From positions 770,485 through 834,484 of the forward strand of contig NZ_LMOR01000004.1 of the NCBI RefSeq assembly GCF_001424225.1: a stretch of 64,000 nt of DNA. Reading direction: 5' to 3'. Position numbers and translations under genes: made by a program. The DNA is from Microbacterium sp. Leaf151 (GTDB lineage: Bacteria; Actinomycetota; Actinomycetes; Actinomycetales; Microbacteriaceae). Numbering within the stretch: the first letter of the stretch is position 1; every line of letters begins with the position of its first letter. Below are positions 34,238-42,305 of this stretch, in pieces. The notes below the pieces were generated by a model. It saw only the letters and a program-made list of their open reading frames with translations. It was not told the origin of the DNA and searched no databases.

Positions 34238-35358
34238 TGCTCGCTCACCTCACGGGCGGTCCGGCGACGACGCGAGATGACGAGGGCCGCGGCACCGACA
34301 CCGATCGCGGCCACGGCCAGGCCTGCGCCGGCGGCCAGCGCCGCCGAGTCCACGCCGGTCACCGCGAGAGGCGAGCCGGGCTTCGTGGTCCCCGTGGCGA
34401 CCGGGCCGTTCACCGACGCGGGGACGGGAGCGGGAGCCGCCGTGGGCACCGTCTCGGTGGACGACGGCGACGGCGAGGGCGAGGGCTGCGCGGGCCCGGG
34501 CACCGAGGTGATGCCGCTCGCGGCGAGCAGCAGCGTCGAGTCGAGCTGGCCGTCGACCGTGTCGGCGACCGCGGCGACCACCTCGACCGGCTGGCCGGGG
34601 GCGACATCGGCCGTGCACGTCAGTGCGACGGAGTAGCCGTTCACCTCGGTGTCGGTCGTACCGGGCGCACCGGCGGCCGTCAGGTTCGAGACGTACAGCT
34701 GAGCGCGTGTGTCGGCGTTGATGCTCGTGACACCCGCCGGCACGTCGCCGACCGTCGAGCACAGGCGCCCGTCGACGTACACGCCGAACGCGTCGGTGTA
34801 GTCCCGCTCGGCCCAGCCGGCGTATTCCTCGCTGCCGATGTGATAAACGATTGTCAGACTGTCGCCCTCGGGCACGACACTCAGACGGAGCTCCGCCGCG
34901 TCGTAGGTCGTCGTGGCGAACGATGATTCGAGCAGGGCCGAGCCCGGCCCGCCCAAATCGCCCGTGGTCGTGAGCTTCGCGTTGGGGCCGACCAGCGACG
35001 ATGACGTGAAGTCGACGTCGGCGGAGGCGGCGGGGTCGGCCGCACGCAGCGAGCCGGTGCTCAGCGCGACGCCCGCGAAGGGACCGGCCGGCAGGGCCAG
35101 GTCCAGGCCGGCGACGGTTCCGGCCTGCACGGCGCGGCCGAGCGCGAGCGATGCGGACGCCAGCGAAACATGGTCGCCAACCAGGGAATTCGCCGCGTTC
35201 GCGGCATCCTGTCCCTCGAGTGTGGCGACGGTGGCGGCGGCGTGCGCGGGCGCGGCGGCCAGCAGGACGATCGCCGCCGACGAGGCGGCGGCGGCCGCCA
35301 CCGCGAAGGGGACGCGCCGCGCAGGAGACCTGCGGGCGGTGGGGACGAGCTGGATCAT
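34234..35358 (-). CDS. LAVTG-anchored protein with choice-of-anchor-L-type domain
   Basis: A 374-residue exported protein. After a signal peptide (to about residue 40, APAHA-AAT) comes a beta-rich domain of the choice-of-anchor L type (YHIGSEEYAGW, then YTDAFGVYVDG) and a Ser/Pro/Thr spacer, the LAVTG sortase motif (near 337), a membrane helix and the RRRRTAR tail. AGGAG precedes the ATG. It is the first gene of the operon with the second LAVTG protein and GH32, transcribed away from the levansucrase gene. Confidence 0.87.
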   Translation of the reverse strand: MIQLVPTARRSPARRVPFAVAAAAASSAAIVLLAAAPAHAAATVATLEGQDAANAANSLVGDHVSLASASLALGRAVQAGTVAGLDLALPAGPFAGVALSTGSLRAADPAASADVDFTSSSLVGPNAKLTTTGDLGGPGSALLESSFATTTYDAAELRLSVVPEGDSLTIVYHIGSEEYAGWAERDYTDAFGVYVDGRLCSTVGDVPAGVTSINADTRAQLYVSNLTAAGAPGTTDTEVNGYSVALTCTADVAPGQPVEVVAAVADTVDGQLDSTLLLAASGITSVPGPAQPSPSPSPSSTETVPTAAPAPVPASVNGPVATGTTKPGSPLAVTGVDSAALAAGAGLAVAAIGVGAAALVISRRRRTAREVSEQ

Positions 35359-35536
35359 GACACTCCTGTGGATGACGGGTGGGCGCGACGAATGCGGGTC
35401 TTTCCGACCGGGTTCACGTCGTCGCGAAGAGGGTGGCTGGTGCGGGCTCAGATGTCCGCGAGAGGAGGGATGCCACGGAGCACGCCATGCGGCGACTCGG
35501 GGTCGAGAGTGCCAGACATTCAGGGTGAATGCAAAT

Positions 35537-35577
35537 TATGTCAATCGTTTGACATACGTGAAGGCATTTCGTACGCT
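35537..35577. promoter_or_regulatory. Divergent promoter with LacI-type operator over both -35 boxes
   Basis: TATGTCAA-TCGT-TTGACATA (35537-35556) is a perfect 8-bp inverted repeat of LacI-operator shape. Its right arm is the TTGACA -35 box (35549-35554) of the levansucrase promoter, with TACGCT (35572-35577) 17 bases downstream. Its left arm read on the minus strand is also TTGACA, with GAATGT 17 bases away as a weaker -10 for the surface-protein operon. One bound repressor would block both directions. Confidence 0.65.
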
Positions 35578-35602
35578 GAGGGCGAGGAGAAGGATCCACG
35601 TC

Positions 35603-37234
35603 TTGCGATTCAGAAAGCAGAACGACGTGACCACATTGCAGAATCGAGCGGGGCGTACGCGCCTTCGACTCGCAGCGATCGCCGCGGTGATCGCCACCAC
35701 GGCGGTCCTGGCGGCGGGCGCCCCCGCGCAGGCGCAGCCCGCCCCCGAGGCCGTCGCGGGCTTCCCCGCACCGACCGAGCACACCCAGAAGGCCTACGAC
35801 CCGGAGGCCGACTTCACCGCCAAGTGGACCCGGGCCGACGCGCGCCAGCTCCAGGCCATGAGTGATCCCGCTGCCGCATCGCGGGAGAACTCGATGCCCG
35901 AGGAGTACACGATGCCGACGGTGCCTCAGGACTTCCCCGACATGAGCAACGAGGAGGTGTGGGTCTGGGACAGCTGGACCCTCACCGACGGCACCTCCGC
36001 CCAGCCCAGCTTCAAGGGATGGGAGGTCGTCTTCTCGCTCGTGGCCGACCGCAAACTCGGCTTCGACGACCGGCACACCTACGCCAAGCTCGGCTACTTC
36101 TTCCGCAAGGCCGACGTCGCCGAGCGCCCCGAGGACGGCGGCTGGACCTACGGCGGACTGGTGTTCCCCGACGGCGCGTCCGGCGCGATCTTCGAGGATC
36201 AGTCCTTCAGCCACCAGACCGAGTGGTCGGGGTCTACGCGCATCTTCGACGGCAACAAGCTGCGCATCTTCTACACCGCGGTGGCCTTCTACCGCAATGA
36301 CGACGGCTCCAACCGCAAGCCGTACGATCCGCGCCTGGTTCAGAGCGAGGGACGCCTGTTCGCCGATGAGAACGGCGTCTGGATGACCGGTTTCCGCGAT
36401 CAGCACGACATGCTGCAGGCCGACGGCGAGTACTACCAGACCGGCGAGCAGAACGAGTTCTTCAACTTCCGCGACCCGTTCACCTTCGAAGACCCCGCCC
36501 ACCCCGGCAAGACCTACATGGTGTTCGAGGGCAACTCGGCGTTCGCCCGCGGCGAGCGCGCGTGCACAGAGGAAGACATGGGCTACGCCCCCGGCGATCC
36601 GCACGCCGAGACCGCCGATGAGGCGATGGACAAGGGTGCGCACTTCCAGATGGCGAACGTCGGTCTCGCGGTCGCTGAGAACGCCGCTCTCACCGAGTGG
36701 CGCTTCCTGCCGCCGATCCTGTCCGCCAACTGCGTCAACGATCAGACCGAGCGTCCCCAGATCTACATCAAAGACGGCAAGTACTACCTGTTCACCATCA
36801 CCCACCGCGGCACGTACGCCGCCGGCATCGACGGCCCCGAGGGCGTCTACGGCTTCGTCGGCGACGGCATCCGCAGCGACTTCGAGCCCGTGAACCGCGG
36901 CTCGGGACTCGCGCTCGGCAGCCCGGCCAACCTGAACTTCCCCGCGGGCACCCCCTTCGCCCCGAACCCCGATCAGCACCCGGGGCAGTTCCAGGCTTAC
37001 TCGCACTACGTCATGCCCGACGGCCTCGTGCAGTCGTTCATCGACACGATCGGCACGAGCGACGACTTCGTCCGCGGCGGCACCCTCGCCCCGACGGTGC
37101 GCCTCGACATCGAGGGCGAGGCCGTCACGGTCGATCGCTCGTACGGCACGAATGGGCTCGGCGAGTGGGCCGACATCCCCTCGGGCTATGCGCACGAGAT
37201 CGCCGGCACGTCCGACCCGCGGCCGATCGGCTGA
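35603..37234 (+). CDS. Secreted GH68 levansucrase
   Basis: A 543-residue GH68 fructosyltransferase that splits sucrose and builds levan. The signal peptide ends near AQA (residue 44). The active site is intact: nucleophile D123 in VWDSW, EWSGSTRIFDG, transition-state stabiliser D291 in FRDPF, acid/base E383 in DQTERPQIY. No sortase motif or extra domain follows, so it is released. The TTG at 35603 has AGAAGGA eight bases upstream and lies just past the predicted transcription start; the GTG at 35627 is an alternative. It is divergent from the fructosidase operon, under a shared operator. Confidence 0.92.
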   Translation: MRFRKQNDVTTLQNRAGRTRLRLAAIAAVIATTAVLAAGAPAQAQPAPEAVAGFPAPTEHTQKAYDPEADFTAKWTRADARQLQAMSDPAAASRENSMPEEYTMPTVPQDFPDMSNEEVWVWDSWTLTDGTSAQPSFKGWEVVFSLVADRKLGFDDRHTYAKLGYFFRKADVAERPEDGGWTYGGLVFPDGASGAIFEDQSFSHQTEWSGSTRIFDGNKLRIFYTAVAFYRNDDGSNRKPYDPRLVQSEGRLFADENGVWMTGFRDQHDMLQADGEYYQTGEQNEFFNFRDPFTFEDPAHPGKTYMVFEGNSAFARGERACTEEDMGYAPGDPHAETADEAMDKGAHFQMANVGLAVAENAALTEWRFLPPILSANCVNDQTERPQIYIKDGKYYLFTITHRGTYAAGIDGPEGVYGFVGDGIRSDFEPVNRGSGLALGSPANLNFPAGTPFAPNPDQHPGQFQAYSHYVMPDGLVQSFIDTIGTSDDFVRGGTLAPTVRLDIEGEAVTVDRSYGTNGLGEWADIPSGYAHEIAGTSDPRPIG

Positions 37235-37249
37235 CCCACCGCCCGTGAG

Positions 37250-37329
37250 CGGGTGCTGCACCCGGCGAACGGGGATCCCCACCCCGTTGAGCGAGGCACC
37301 CCACCTCGAATGACGGGGTACCCCACCCC
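37250..37329 (+). repeat. 22-nt-period array of small hairpins with constant loop
   Basis: Behind the levansucrase stop, three small stems each hold a seven-base loop of the form NNCCCCA: 37268-37288 (ATCCCCA), 37292-37308 (CACCCCA) and 37315-37329 (TACCCCA). Loops start at 37275, 37297 and 37319, exactly 22 bases apart. The middle stem is CGAGG/CCTCG where the outer ones are CGGGG/CCCCG or GGGG/CCCC, so pairing is kept while sequence changes. A related palindrome, 37250-37264, precedes them and a terminator follows. Confidence 0.6.
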
Positions 37330-37332
37330 AGG

Positions 37333-37363
37333 AACGGGGCTCCGCTGCGGCGGGGCCCCGTTT
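37333..37363 (+). terminator. Terminator downstream of levansucrase
   Basis: AACGGGGC (37333-37340) pairs with GCCCCGTT (37355-37362), followed by TTCGCCTTT. It closes the levansucrase 3' region after the hairpin array. Confidence 0.7.
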
Positions 37364-37460
37364 CGCCTTTCCGAGACGGGTGCCGGCGTCGACGGCGCGA
37401 GGAGCCCGGACGCGTACGCTGGCTTTCACCACCCCTGGGGAGGAGTGGTGAGGGGTCCGG

Positions 37461-39353
37461 GTGCCGATGGATGCCATGTCGATGGCGGACGCGATCCTCC
37501 GTGCCCTCGGCGGCGTGGAGAACGTGGTGGCCGCGACGCACTGCGCCACGCGCCTGCGGATCGATCCCCGCGAGCTCTCACGGGTGGACACAGCAGCCCT
37601 CGACGCCCTTCCCGGCGTGTTGGCCGCGCAGGTGGTCGGCGCGCAGGTGCAGATCGTGGTGGGCCCGGGGCGCGTCGACGACGTCGCAGACGCGGTGGAT
37701 CGTCGGCTCGCACCGCCGGCCGCGTCATCCGTCCGTCCCCTCCCGACGCGGGCGATCAGCGTGCTCGTCGATGTCTTCACACCGTTGCTCCCCGCATTCG
37801 TCGCGGGCGGACTGCTCACCGCGCTCCACAACGTCCTCGCCGGCCCCGGGGCCTTCGGCGACCTCGCGGTGGTGGATGTCGTGACCTGGCTGCGTGGACC
37901 GGTAGCACTGGTGGGTCTGCTGGGGGCGGCCGTCTTCGCCCTTCTGCCCGTGCTCCTGGGTTTCTCCGCCGCGGGGCGCTTCGGCGGCAGCCCGTATCTC
38001 GGGGCGGCCATGGGGGCAGCGCTCGTCGCCGCCCCCGGTCTCTCGACGGACTCCGCCCTTCCCGCGATCCACCTCACCCCGGACACGGGGTGGGTGATCG
38101 CGGGAGTCGACGTGCTCGCCATCGACTACCGGGGAACGGTCCTGCCGATCATCGCGATCTGCTTCGTGCTGGCCCGTCTCGAGCGCTTCTTCGGCCGCCG
38201 GCTGCGCGGCTCGGCTCGCCTGCTGCTCGTTCCCCTGCTGACCCTGCTGACGACGGGCCTGCTCGCCTTCCTGGCCCTCGGACCGGCGTTGCGTGTCACC
38301 GCGGACGCCGCCGCGGTCGGCATGGAGTGGTTGTACAGCAGCGCCGGACTCCTCGGCGGTACCGTCGTGGGCGCGGTGTACTCCCCCCTCGTCGTGACCG
38401 GGCTGCACCAGGGTCTCATCGCCATCGAGCTGGGACTGCTCTCGACCGGCGGCTCGTTCATCTTCCCCGTCGCCGCCGCCGCCAACGTCGCCCAGGCCGC
38501 AGCGACGCTCGCCGTGTGGGTGTCGGCGCGCCGGGGCTCCCGGTTGCGGGCGCTGGCGGCGACCGCAACCGCTCCGGCCGCGCTCGGTATCGCCGAGCCC
38601 GCGATGTTCGGCGTGACTCTGCGCCTCCGGGCGCCCTTCGCCATCGCGGTGGGGGCGACGGCGGTCTCCGCGACCCTGCTCGCCGCCTTCCGCGTGGAGG
38701 CCGTGACCCTGGGGGCGGCGGGTGTCTTCGGCTTCCTCTCGATCGCCCCCGGCCGGGTGGGACCGTTCCTGCTGTGCCTCGGCGTCTCGATCGCGCTGTC
38801 GTTCACCGGAACGCTGGTGTGGGCGCGGTGGCGGCGACGACGCGGGCGTCCACTCGATCAGGACGGGTCGGCCGAGCCGCGCGACGACTCCGTGGTGCGC
38901 TCCCCCGTCTCGGGCACCCGGGTCGAGGTCTCGACCCTCGGTGACCCGGCCTTCGCCGCGAGTGCGCTGGGCCCGACCTCCGCGATCGCCCCCGCCTCCG
39001 GTCTCGTCTCCTCTCCCGCGGAGGGAACGATCAGCGCGATCGCTGCGGCTGCACACGCCTACGGCGTCACCACCGATGACGGGACGGAACTGCTCGTGCA
39101 CGTGGGTATCGACACGGTACGGCTGGGCGGCCGCGGGTTCCGCCCGCTCGTGCGCGTCGGCGACCGGGTGTCGCCCGGTGACGCGCTCGTGCACGTCGAC
39201 CTCGCGGCCGTTACAGCGGCGGGGTTGGATCCGGTGGTGCTCACGATCGTCACGAACGCCGACGAACGCGCGTTCAGCGCCGTCGACGGACCCGACGACG
39301 TGAGCGCGGGCACACCCGTGCTGCGCCGGAGGACCTCCGCGAACGAAATCTGA
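37461..39353 (+). CDS. PTS EIIBCA permease, sucrose/beta-glucoside family
   Basis: A 630-residue three-domain phosphotransferase permease that imports and phosphorylates a sugar, most likely sucrose here. EIIB at the N-terminus has the phospho-Cys C28 in ATHCATRLR. EIIC (about residues 95-460) has about ten membrane segments and the motif GIAEPAMFG. The C-terminal EIIA (about 475-630) has both His in AHAYGV and LLVHVGIDTV. AGGGG precedes the GTG; ATG at 37467 is possible. The gene lies between levansucrase and a cytoplasmic GH32, and TACGCT at 37416 may be its -10 box. Confidence 0.88.
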   Translation: MPMDAMSMADAILRALGGVENVVAATHCATRLRIDPRELSRVDTAALDALPGVLAAQVVGAQVQIVVGPGRVDDVADAVDRRLAPPAASSVRPLPTRAISVLVDVFTPLLPAFVAGGLLTALHNVLAGPGAFGDLAVVDVVTWLRGPVALVGLLGAAVFALLPVLLGFSAAGRFGGSPYLGAAMGAALVAAPGLSTDSALPAIHLTPDTGWVIAGVDVLAIDYRGTVLPIIAICFVLARLERFFGRRLRGSARLLLVPLLTLLTTGLLAFLALGPALRVTADAAAVGMEWLYSSAGLLGGTVVGAVYSPLVVTGLHQGLIAIELGLLSTGGSFIFPVAAAANVAQAAATLAVWVSARRGSRLRALAATATAPAALGIAEPAMFGVTLRLRAPFAIAVGATAVSATLLAAFRVEAVTLGAAGVFGFLSIAPGRVGPFLLCLGVSIALSFTGTLVWARWRRRRGRPLDQDGSAEPRDDSVVRSPVSGTRVEVSTLGDPAFAASALGPTSAIAPASGLVSSPAEGTISAIAAAAHAYGVTTDDGTELLVHVGIDTVRLGGRGFRPLVRVGDRVSPGDALVHVDLAAVTAAGLDPVVLTIVTNADERAFSAVDGPDDVSAGTPVLRRRTSANEI

Positions 39354-39410
39354 TTAACCGCTTGACCATCACTCGGAGAGCTTGCTAGCTTCTGCGTAAC
39401 CGATTAACCA
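39351..39410 (+). promoter_or_regulatory. Promoter and paired LacI-type operators of the GH32/ABC operon
   Basis: Two operator-like sites with a central CG: O1 TGATTAACCGCTTGACCA (39351-39368) and O2 TGCGTAACCGATTAACCA (39393-39410). Half-sites approximate TGGTTAAC. Centres are 42 bases apart, about four helical turns. O1 covers the -35 box TTGACC (39362-39367); TAGCTT (39386-39391) is the -10, 18 bases on. The LacI gene at 44188 in the same operon is the likely regulator. Confidence 0.6.
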
Positions 39411-39455
39411 CACGGGTTTCATCGGCGCAGTGAGTCTCGACGAGGAGTCATCCGA

Positions 39456-40928
39456 ATGCACGAACGAGGGTTCTTCCGCCCGCCCCACGCCTGGGTCGGC
39501 GACGTCATCCCGTGGCAGGAGGACGGCCGCTTCCACCTCTTCTACCTGCACGAGTCGCGCCGGACGCCGAAGGTCGGCATGCCGTGGCACCGCGTCGTCA
39601 CCGACGACCTCGTCACCTTCACCGAAACCGGCGCGGCATTGCCCTCCGGCGGTCCGGATGCCGACGACTTCAACGTCTATACCGGCAGTGTCGTCGTGGC
39701 CGACGGCATCCATCACCTCTTCTACACCGGTCAGAACCCCGAACGCCGCGGCGCCGACGGACTGCCGTTGCAGCTCGTGCTGCACGCGACCAGCACCGAC
39801 GGCATGCGCACCTGGCAGCGTCACCCCGCGCACACGTTCGGCGCGACCACGGGCTACGAGACGGCCGACTGGCGCGATCCGTTCGTCTTCCGCGACGAGG
39901 CTGCGGGCCTGTGGCGCATGCTTGTCACCGCCCGCCACGCCGACGGACCCGAGCGCCGCCGCGGTGTCATCGCGCAGTGCGTCTCGCGCGACCTCCGCAC
40001 GTGGGAACCCGCCGAGCCGTTCTGGGACCCGCGGCGCTACATCGCGCACGAGTGCCCCGAGGTGTTCGAGTGGAACGGCTGGTGGTACCTGGTCTACTCC
40101 GAGTTCAGCGAGTCCTTCACCACCCGCTACCGCGTCTCGCGCAGCCTCCACGGCCCCTGGACGGTCCCCGCCGACGACAGCCTCGACGGCCGCGCCTACT
40201 ATGCGGCGAAGTCCGCCGCCCGGGGCGACCGGCGCTTCTTCTTCGGCTGGATCGCCTCGCGCGAGGGCGGCGTCGACGACGGCGCCTGGCAGTGGGCGGG
40301 CACCCTCTCGGTGCTGGAGGCCGAGCAGAACCCCGACGGCACACTGCGGTTCCACCCCCCGGTCGAACTGGGCGAGAGCTTCGATCAGGGCGTCGCCGCC
40401 GTGGCATCCGGAGCCGTTCTTTCCGCCCCCGACGGCTACGCCGACCTCGTTGTCGCCGAAACCGCCCCGGCGGCCTTCCGCATCGATGCGGTGTTCGACA
40501 TCGCCGGGGGCACGACCGAGTGCGGCCTCGTGCTGCGCGCGAGCGACGACGGCGACGAGGGCTACATCCTGCGTTTGGAGCCGCGCCGCAACCGGTTGGT
40601 CTTCGACCGCTGGCCGCGTCGTCGCACCGGCGGTGAGCAGTGGCAGATCTCGGGCGACGTGCCCTTCGCGGTCGAGCTCGAACGCGCCGTCACGCTCGAC
40701 GCCGGCCCGCACCGGCTCGAGGTGATCGTCGACGGCGACCTGTGCGTCGCCACCGTCGACGGGGCCGTCACCCTCAGCACCCGCCTCTACGACCGCACGA
40801 CCGGCGGTATCCGCGCGTTCGTCGGCGAAGGCGCGGTGAGCGTCGTCGCGCTCGAGGTGACCACTCGCGAAACCGACGGCGGGGTCCCCACGGCCCGGCG
40901 CGACACCCTGCTCGTCACCTCTTCCTGA
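39456..40928 (+). CDS. Cytoplasmic GH32 family hydrolase, divergent type
   Basis: A 490-residue GH32 enzyme without signal peptide. The usual WMNDPNG is replaced by AWVGDVIPWQ with the presumed nucleophile at D16. The transition-state Asp is in DWRDPFVF, the acid/base Glu in HECPEVFEW. A C-terminal beta-sandwich (GLVLRASDDGDEGYILRL, LEVIVDGDLC) follows. The altered nucleophile loop suggests a substrate other than plain sucrose, such as an imported fructo-oligosaccharide. GAGGAG precedes the ATG. First gene of the operon with the ABC importer and second LacI regulator. Confidence 0.88.
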   Translation: MHERGFFRPPHAWVGDVIPWQEDGRFHLFYLHESRRTPKVGMPWHRVVTDDLVTFTETGAALPSGGPDADDFNVYTGSVVVADGIHHLFYTGQNPERRGADGLPLQLVLHATSTDGMRTWQRHPAHTFGATTGYETADWRDPFVFRDEAAGLWRMLVTARHADGPERRRGVIAQCVSRDLRTWEPAEPFWDPRRYIAHECPEVFEWNGWWYLVYSEFSESFTTRYRVSRSLHGPWTVPADDSLDGRAYYAAKSAARGDRRFFFGWIASREGGVDDGAWQWAGTLSVLEAEQNPDGTLRFHPPVELGESFDQGVAAVASGAVLSAPDGYADLVVAETAPAAFRIDAVFDIAGGTTECGLVLRASDDGDEGYILRLEPRRNRLVFDRWPRRRTGGEQWQISGDVPFAVELERAVTLDAGPHRLEVIVDGDLCVATVDGAVTLSTRLYDRTTGGIRAFVGEGAVSVVALEVTTRETDGGVPTARRDTLLVTSS

Positions 40929-40967
40929 CTCCACCCGCACCCGAACCACACATCAACGGAGATTCAC

Positions 40968-42305
40968 ATGGTCCACCACGCACGCACGGCCTCCTGGGTC
41001 GCCCTGGCCGCCGCCACCGCCCTCGTCCTCTCCGGCTGCGCCGGCACCGGTGGCGGCGGCGACCCGACGAACATCGATCCCGAGGGCGAGGTGAAGCCCC
41101 GCGAGATCTCGTGGCTGCTCTCGCGCCCCGCCGACGGCGGGGTCATCACCGCGATGCAGAAGATCGCCGACGAGTACGCAGCCAGCCACCCCGGCTTCGC
41201 GCTGACCCTCATCACCACGCCCGATCGGCCGAGCTACATCCAGAAGTACGAGACACTCGCCGCCGCGAACAAGCTGCCCGAGCTCTTCGACACGGATGCC
41301 ACCCCCTTCGCGCAGAAGCTCGCGGGCCAAGGGCGCATGGTCGACGTCGACCTGCTGCTCGAGGACCTGGGCATGGCCGACGACTACCGCGAAGCGGCGC
41401 TGAACTACCAGCGCTTCGACGACGGCTCGCTGTACATGGTGCCGTTCGAGTTCCAGCTGGAGTTCTTCTGGTACAACCGCGACCTGCTGGCGCAGGCCGG
41501 CGTCGAGGTGCCCGCGACGCTCGACGACTTCGCACCGATGTGCGAGGCGCTTCGCGCACAGGGCATCACCCCCATCGCCCTCGACGGCGCCGACGGCTGG
41601 CCCCTCGAGCGTTACATGGCGTACTACCCCTTCCGTCAGGCCGGCCCCGAGTACGTGCAGAAGCTCAAGACCGGGGAGGCGAAGTTCTCCGACGCCCCCG
41701 GGCGCGCCGCCGCCGAGTGGCTCTCGGGCCTCGGCCAGGCCGGCTGCTTCCAGGAGGGGTTCTCCTCCACCGGTTACGCCGACGCGCAGGCGCAATTCAC
41801 TTCGGGCAAGGCCGCCGTCTACAACATCGGCACGTGGGAGCTCGGCAACCTCGCCACCGACAAGCTCGACGCGGGCGTCCGCGACAGCGTCGACTACTTC
41901 ACCCTCCCCACACTCCCCGGCGCCGTCACCGCCGACGACGAGTACGTGACCCCGTCGGGCATCGGCATGGCCGTCAACTCCGCCACCTTCGACCCGCTCG
42001 TACGCGATTTCCTTGCCTTCGCCCTCGAGCGCTACCCCGCCGAGGTCGCCGCCTCCGGCGCCCTGTCGCCGACCACCGGCGTCGAGACCGAGATCCCGGC
42101 GGCCGCCACCCCGCTCTACAGCCGGGCGATCGCCCAGGCGGGCGAGGTCGGCGAGAACATCGCCATGCCGTGGGACACCCAGCTCGACCCCGCCACCAAC
42201 ACCCGCCTGCAGCAGGAGCTGACCCTTCTCGTGCAGGGCGACATCACGCCCGATGAGTTCGTGAGCACCATGGATGCCGCCCTGACGGAGAACGTCGGTG
42301 GCTGA
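40968..42305 (+). CDS. ABC sugar importer, lipid-anchored solute-binding protein
   Basis: A 445-residue extracellular binding protein of the carbohydrate type 1 family (MalE/MsmE-like). The lipobox VLSGC places the lipidated Cys at residue 24. The typical pattern PSYIQKYETLAAANKLPELF and ELEFFWYNRDLLAQAGVEVP is present. It delivers an oligosaccharide, here probably a fructan fragment or sucrose, to the two permeases. Its stop overlaps the GTG of the first permease. Confidence 0.92.
   Translation: MVHHARTASWVALAAATALVLSGCAGTGGGGDPTNIDPEGEVKPREISWLLSRPADGGVITAMQKIADEYAASHPGFALTLITTPDRPSYIQKYETLAAANKLPELFDTDATPFAQKLAGQGRMVDVDLLLEDLGMADDYREAALNYQRFDDGSLYMVPFEFQLEFFWYNRDLLAQAGVEVPATLDDFAPMCEALRAQGITPIALDGADGWPLERYMAYYPFRQAGPEYVQKLKTGEAKFSDAPGRAAAEWLSGLGQAGCFQEGFSSTGYADAQAQFTSGKAAVYNIGTWELGNLATDKLDAGVRDSVDYFTLPTLPGAVTADDEYVTPSGIGMAVNSATFDPLVRDFLAFALERYPAEVAASGALSPTTGVETEIPAAATPLYSRAIAQAGEVGENIAMPWDTQLDPATNTRLQQELTLLVQGDITPDEFVSTMDAALTENVGG

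Noticed and set aside
37389..38944. Long alternative plus-strand frame through the PTS gene
   Set aside because: Arg/Gly/Pro-rich shadow; the EIIBCA frame carries all active-site motifs.
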